A stretch of DNA of 64,000 bases, from NCBI GenBank assembly GCA_014058105.1, contig JACGCM010002266.1:1-64000 (forward strand). The letters run 5' to 3'. The position numbers and the translations under genes were made by a program. The notes below the pieces were generated by a model, which was not told the origin of the DNA, made no database searches, and saw only the letters and a program-made list of their open reading frames with translations. Below, piece after piece: positions 59,712 through 64,000 of the stretch (its first letter is position 1; each line of letters opens with the position of its first letter). Source of the stretch: Kingdonia uniflora (lineage: Eukaryota > Streptophyta > Magnoliopsida > Ranunculales > Circaeasteraceae).

Positions 59712-60249
59712 AGAAAAAGTTCGGTCTTAAGCGCTTAGGACCGAGAACGTACTAAGTGCTTCCCCATTCAACATGTGTCCTAGCTGATGGTTAATATGCT
59801 ATAATTAATCTTCTTATTTTGATTATTTATTTTTTAGTGGAACCAAAGACAAATAACTCCATGATCACAATCAATTTAAAATGAAGTTTCGTACACTACT
59901 AGTAATAATATTAGCATGGACAAGACCTTGGAGGCATAATTGTCATCTAGTTAGAATACAGAGGCATATCTTAAACATACTTTCATAACAAAATTTGTCA
60001 TTATTAATTTTAAAGAATATAGAGAAAATTTGTGTATTCTAATTGAGAAAATAAATAGTGGTGCTTATGTTTGTTGATTGTTCTTAGAGCTGCACTAAAA
60101 ACTATTTTCATTTTTAGCGCCAACTAGATCATAGGTGTAAAAATAAGTCATGAAAATGGGAGGTTGTATTATTTTTAATTGATATTCAAGCCTTCAAGGC
60201 TTACTTGAAAGATAAATGATTAGACTAAATTTAGGACCGAACTTTTTCT
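59712..60249. mobile_element. MITE-like element with 15-base perfect inverted ends
   Basis: AGAAAAAGTTCGGTC at 59712-59726 is exactly complementary to GACCGAACTTTTTCT at 60235-60249. 538 AT-rich non-coding bases lie between. Just inside the left end is the palindrome TTAAGCGCTTAG, and a related motif lies at about 26500. Target duplication is not resolved. Confidence 0.7.
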
Positions 60250-60872
60250 AGTAGGAAAATTATACTCCCCATCCACCCAAACTCTGTCGAATAGGAATTC
60301 TACAAAAAAGATTTTTGGTTGGTTTGGATCGCTATCTTAGTGGTAGCGAGGCCCATGCTCTAATAATAAAAGAAAAGTCTCTTCCTTCATTGGCCTGAAA
60401 CTTGAATTAAATGAATAGAAGGTCCCATATGGCATTGAATACTAGATGGAATGTTGGCCACAAGCAAAATGTTGAATGTTGATGGATGGAATGTAAGTTA
60501 ATAATAATAATAAACAGTTAATGGTGAATAGAGAGAAATTGGCGGGGAATCAGTTAAGGGTGAGTTTGTACGGCCTACAATTACTGTATCAGTTATTACG
60601 TTCTTTCTTCTTCTTTTTCCAACAAAACTATCTCTTCATATCCTTTTCTTTTTCATCCAAACATAGAAGAACAAATCAGGAACCATTGGAACAACATAGA
60701 ATTAAAGGACGGGTTCTCTCAATATCTCATCTTTCTAAGAAACAACGCACCGCTACGCTTACAGGGTACAAATTTTCATTCATTTTTTTACAGGTCCCTT
60801 TGTGCAAAACCCTTTGTTCTTCCTAGTCATGCCATCCCGGGATGGATTACTGTAACAGCAGCAGATGGACAG

Positions 60873-60896
60873 CAACAACAACAACAACAACAACAA
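60873..60896 (+). repeat. (CAA)8 in the CAX leader
   Basis: Eight CAA units lie just before the proposed start. They are mostly untranslated if ATG 60900 is used. Confidence 0.85.
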
Positions 60897-60899
60897 CAT

Positions 60900-63693
60900 A
60901 TGGTTGGAATCCATTCTCATCATCTTGATGTAAGTTTTCTTTTTTCTTCTACAACTCGTCGTCATTAATACTTACAACATGTGTTGGTTTCAGATGGGTA
61001 CTTCACTAGAAGAAAGAGGGGTTCTTGAGTTTGAAGATGAAAGTCTGGTTAGCCCAGTTTCTATAAAGATGCAACCTTTAGATGTTACTCACAATGCCCC
61101 ACCACCGCAAGTTCAAGTTTGGAGTATGGGAAGATTGTTCAAGAGTATACAGATTATTATGTTCTCCACTAAAATTAACTTACTTATGCCTTTCGGTCCT
61201 GCAGCAATAATCGTCCATTATCTAACTCAAAACCATGTATGTCACTATATCGTTTTTTTTATACACTTTTTCTTCACAACTTTGTTATATATTGAGATGG
61301 TTTGCAGGGGTGGGTTTTCTTTTTGAGCTTAGTTGGTATAACACCTTTGGCTGAACGTTTGGGTTTCGCTACAGAGTAAGTAAGGAGTCTTTTATTTTCC
61401 CTATTATGTATATATGTATGCTCTTCCAACATTAGTGTAACTAATACCTTCCTGCATTTTCTTTGAAATAGGCAATTGACATTTTTCACTGGACCTACAG
61501 GTAATATTTAGGGTTCTTATAATTTTTCTTGTGTACTTAAGTCTTTTTATGTGAGGTGTGTGTAATTGTTTAAAATGCAGTGGGTGGTCTTTTAAATGCT
61601 ACTTTTGGAAATGCAACGGAATTGATCATATCAATTTATGCACTCAAACATGGACTTATCCGTGTTGTCCAGCAGTCATTACTAGGTTCAATTTTGTCTA
61701 ACATGCTGTTGGTGCTTGGTTGTGCATTCTTCAGTGGTGGGATCGTTTTTAATAGGAAGGAGCAAGTGTTCAACAAGGTAATCAAACTTACTGTTTTGTT
61801 TGCTACCGTATCCTACATGCCACGATTGATCCAATTTGGGGTTGTCCAGGCAGCTGCTGTATTGAACTCAGGATTACTGTTGATGGCAGTTATGGGACTA
61901 ACATTTCCGGCTGTGCTTCATTTTACACACACTGAAATCCATTTTGGAAAGTCGGAGTTGGCTCTTTCAAGATTTAGCAGTTGCATTATGCTCGTGGCGT
62001 ATGCGGCCTTTCTCTTTTTTCAGTTGAAGAGTCAGAAGAATTTATATGTCCCTGTTAACGAGGTCAGTCTATATAATGCTCTTTAAGATCTTCTGATTGC
62101 ACCTTCTTCGACATGTAATATATAACACAAAAACACACGCAAAGGATAATATAGGATAATACCATTACGTGATCTGTAGTTCTTTATTCTTGAATTTGTG
62201 CGGAATAGGATAAAAACCCGGATGGATATGAATGACCGCATTCCTGATTTGTAAAGCCAGAATTTTAAATAAGTGCTAGTATACTGAATGGAATTAGTGC
62301 TCTTGTGCATCATTTTGTCTAAGATGCAGTTTAAAAATAGGTCTATAAACAACATACTACATTTTAGAGTGCGGACTTGCTATTCTTTGGTATAGTTAAG
62401 GGGAATTTTCTATTAGCATTATGCACTTTTTGGATAAAACCTTGGTTGAGACAGAGAGAAAGCGTCTTATCCTTATTCATCCTGTGTGCCATTTATATAC
62501 TATGGTTGAAATAAGTTATTCAATGTAACCTCAGGCGCCATTTTCTAAACTGCATTTCTAAGTGGCTATATTGCGTTGAAAAAGAATAATTGGGTATTGG
62601 AATAACATACATAGGAATTTTCGTGGAAGCACTAGATTCTTCCTTGATAATTGTTACACTTTTTAATTTGCTTCTTTTTCGTGCTAACATTATGACTTTA
62701 GGGAAGTCAAACAGAAGGGAGCTCAGATGACGATGAAGTTCCTGAAATATCTAAATGGGAATCAATAATATGGCTGGCAATTTTGACTGCTTGGATTTCG
62801 ATCCTCTCGGAGTATCTAGTTGATGCCTTACAGGGTGCATCTATTGCATGGAATATTCCAATAGCATTTATTAGTGTTATCTTGCTCCCGATTGTAGGAA
62901 ATGCCGCAGAGCATGCCAGTGCTATTATGTTTGCCATGAAGGACAAGCTAGTAAGTACTTATTTGGCAGACGTCTTCCTAAAAGCGTCATTTGTTTTTTT
63001 ACCATCTCGAACTAAATTACTTGAATATCTGCGTAGGACATTTCTTTGGGAGTTGCAATAGGATCTTCAACGCAAATATCTATGTTTGGGGTAAGTGCGA
63101 CTTTAACCTTCATGTGATGATTAAAGGGGTGAAGGTCATTTTTGCTTATTTATTTATTTAATCTTCTCTCTGTGGTTATTATGCTTGCAGATTCCCTTTT
63201 GTGTGGTTGTGGGATGGATTATGGGGCGTCCCATGGATTTAAATTTCCAACTTTTTGAGACAGCCACACTCTTCATAACAGTCTTAGTCGTTGCGTTCTT
63301 ACTGCAGGTTAGTGTTTTAGCAATTGTTTGTCTTTCCTATAATGCTTGATTCTTACATCCCAAGTTTGTTTCTGATGACTATTTACAACTACTGTATCTA
63401 ATTCAATTGAACTATAGTGGGGTTCCTTATGCTTCACCTGTTTTTTCTATTAACATCCTTCATTCGCAACTTGCAGGATGGTACTTCTAACTACTTTAAA
63501 GGGCTTATGTTAATTCTATGCTATCTTATAGTTGCAGCAAGTTTCTATGTACATGTAGATCCAACTTCAGTTGGTGAGTTCCTTGTGAAATTATAACAAC
63601 CATTTATATTCATATATCTTATCTTTGCATCATTGTGAAAGTGTTAGTAACTATAGATGTTGTTTTGCAGAGGATAAGCCTCCAAAAAATTAG
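60900..63693 (+). CDS. CAX: vacuolar cation/proton exchanger (CAX), one base short in exon 3
   Basis: A tonoplast antiporter that moves Ca2+ (or Mn2+) into the vacuole against H+. Ten exons: 60900-60929, 60994-61236, 61308-61374, 61472-61500, 61581-62062, 62702-62950, 63037-63090, 63191-63307, 63477-63573 and 63671-63693; 463 residues after allowing for one missing T. It has an N-terminal regulatory tail, 11 membrane segments, the two ion-binding repeats FGNATELI and GNAAEHAS, and an acidic linker ([11 protein letters not shown]) between the halves. Exon 3 reads GTTTTCTTTTGAGC where the family needs one more T (FFLSLVG), so the frame stops at 61323. The 5' end is uncertain: ATG 60900 ([10 protein letters not shown]) or ATG 60994 (MGTSLEERG). 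Three other ATGs and a (CAA)8 run precede it. Confidence 0.88.
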
Positions 63694-64000
63694 CCATGAA
63701 GGATGACCATTGAATCATGAGATTCTGGACTAGAAAGTTTGTGGTTGCTGTATAGTTTTTGAGCCACTTCGCTCTCTTTTTCCAGTTCCCTGGCTAGTGC
63801 TCTTCATCGTCTTTCTGGAAGGCTTGGAAAAAAGTGATGGTCCCTCTTCTTGCCCATCAGTTACAGCAAAGATGATATGGATGTGAAGTCCTTTTTCCTT
63901 ATAATTGTTTAGAGAGAAAATCAGAACCACTTTCCCTTTCATTATAATACAATTTTTAGAATTTATGAAGAAAAAAAACTCCCGCTTTACTTTATCCGTC
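63694..64000. other. CAX 3' UTR and flank
   Basis: No coding features are recognised up to the window edge. Confidence 0.5.

Larger units (their letters stand above)
59407..60899. other. intergenic between oleosin and CAX
   Basis: It holds the oleosin 3' UTR, a (GTAT)n microsatellite, a MITE (59712-60249) and the CAX promoter and 5' UTR. Confidence 0.5.

Noticed and set aside
60521..60826. 101-residue plus-strand frame upstream of CAX
   Set aside because: Low-complexity Phe/Ser stretch from T-rich DNA; it does not join the CAX frame.

Overview
The window is nuclear DNA of a flowering plant, most likely a eudicot. Genes carry GT/AG introns and belong to plant families (RGLG ubiquitin ligase, GH17 glucanase, plant ATP-PFK, HIPP metallochaperone, subtilase, RAB2, VARICOSE, DnaJ 11, PPR-DYW, oleosin, CAX), separated by LINEs, LTR remnants and MITEs. 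I cannot name the species. Everything comes from reading the sequence; no database search was run.

Layout. 1-12.4 kb: the 3' half of an RGLG gene (+), a gene for an eight-cysteine secreted peptide (+), a GH17 glucanase (-) whose only intron took in a 4.3-kb LINE and whose second exon has two single-base losses, and an intact PFK (-). 12.4-21.2 kb: a decaying array of four HIPP copies (+), with a LINE piece and a SINE. 22.7-31.2 kb: an intact AIR3/SBT5-like subtilase (+) and an intact RAB2 gene (+) holding an LTR-element remnant in intron 3. 31.8-38.8 kb: a small Cys-rich membrane protein (-), a degenerate LINE (-) and an intact 1,254-residue VARICOSE/EDC4 gene (+). 39-53.6 kb: a segmental duplication with three DnaJ 11 copies (-, two intact, all with paired heat-shock elements), a foldback element in two copies, three differently broken PPR-DYW copies, a LINE and a 1-kb array of palindromic minisatellite units. 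53.8-64 kb: genes for single-TM proteins with Gly/His-rich tails, an oleosin, a CAX cation/H+ exchanger and a broken copy of its 5' end, plus a LINE carrying a nested solo LTR.

There are no operons; each gene has its own promoter. The main theme is duplication followed by piecemeal loss. The most unusual objects are the palindromic array that replaced the end of a PPR gene, the paralogous TM + Gly/His-tail family with matching promoters, the eight-Cys peptide, and the heat-shock-element doublets kept in every DnaJ copy. Single-base losses in RGLG, GH17 and CAX, beside long intact genes, leave open whether they are real lesions or consensus errors.
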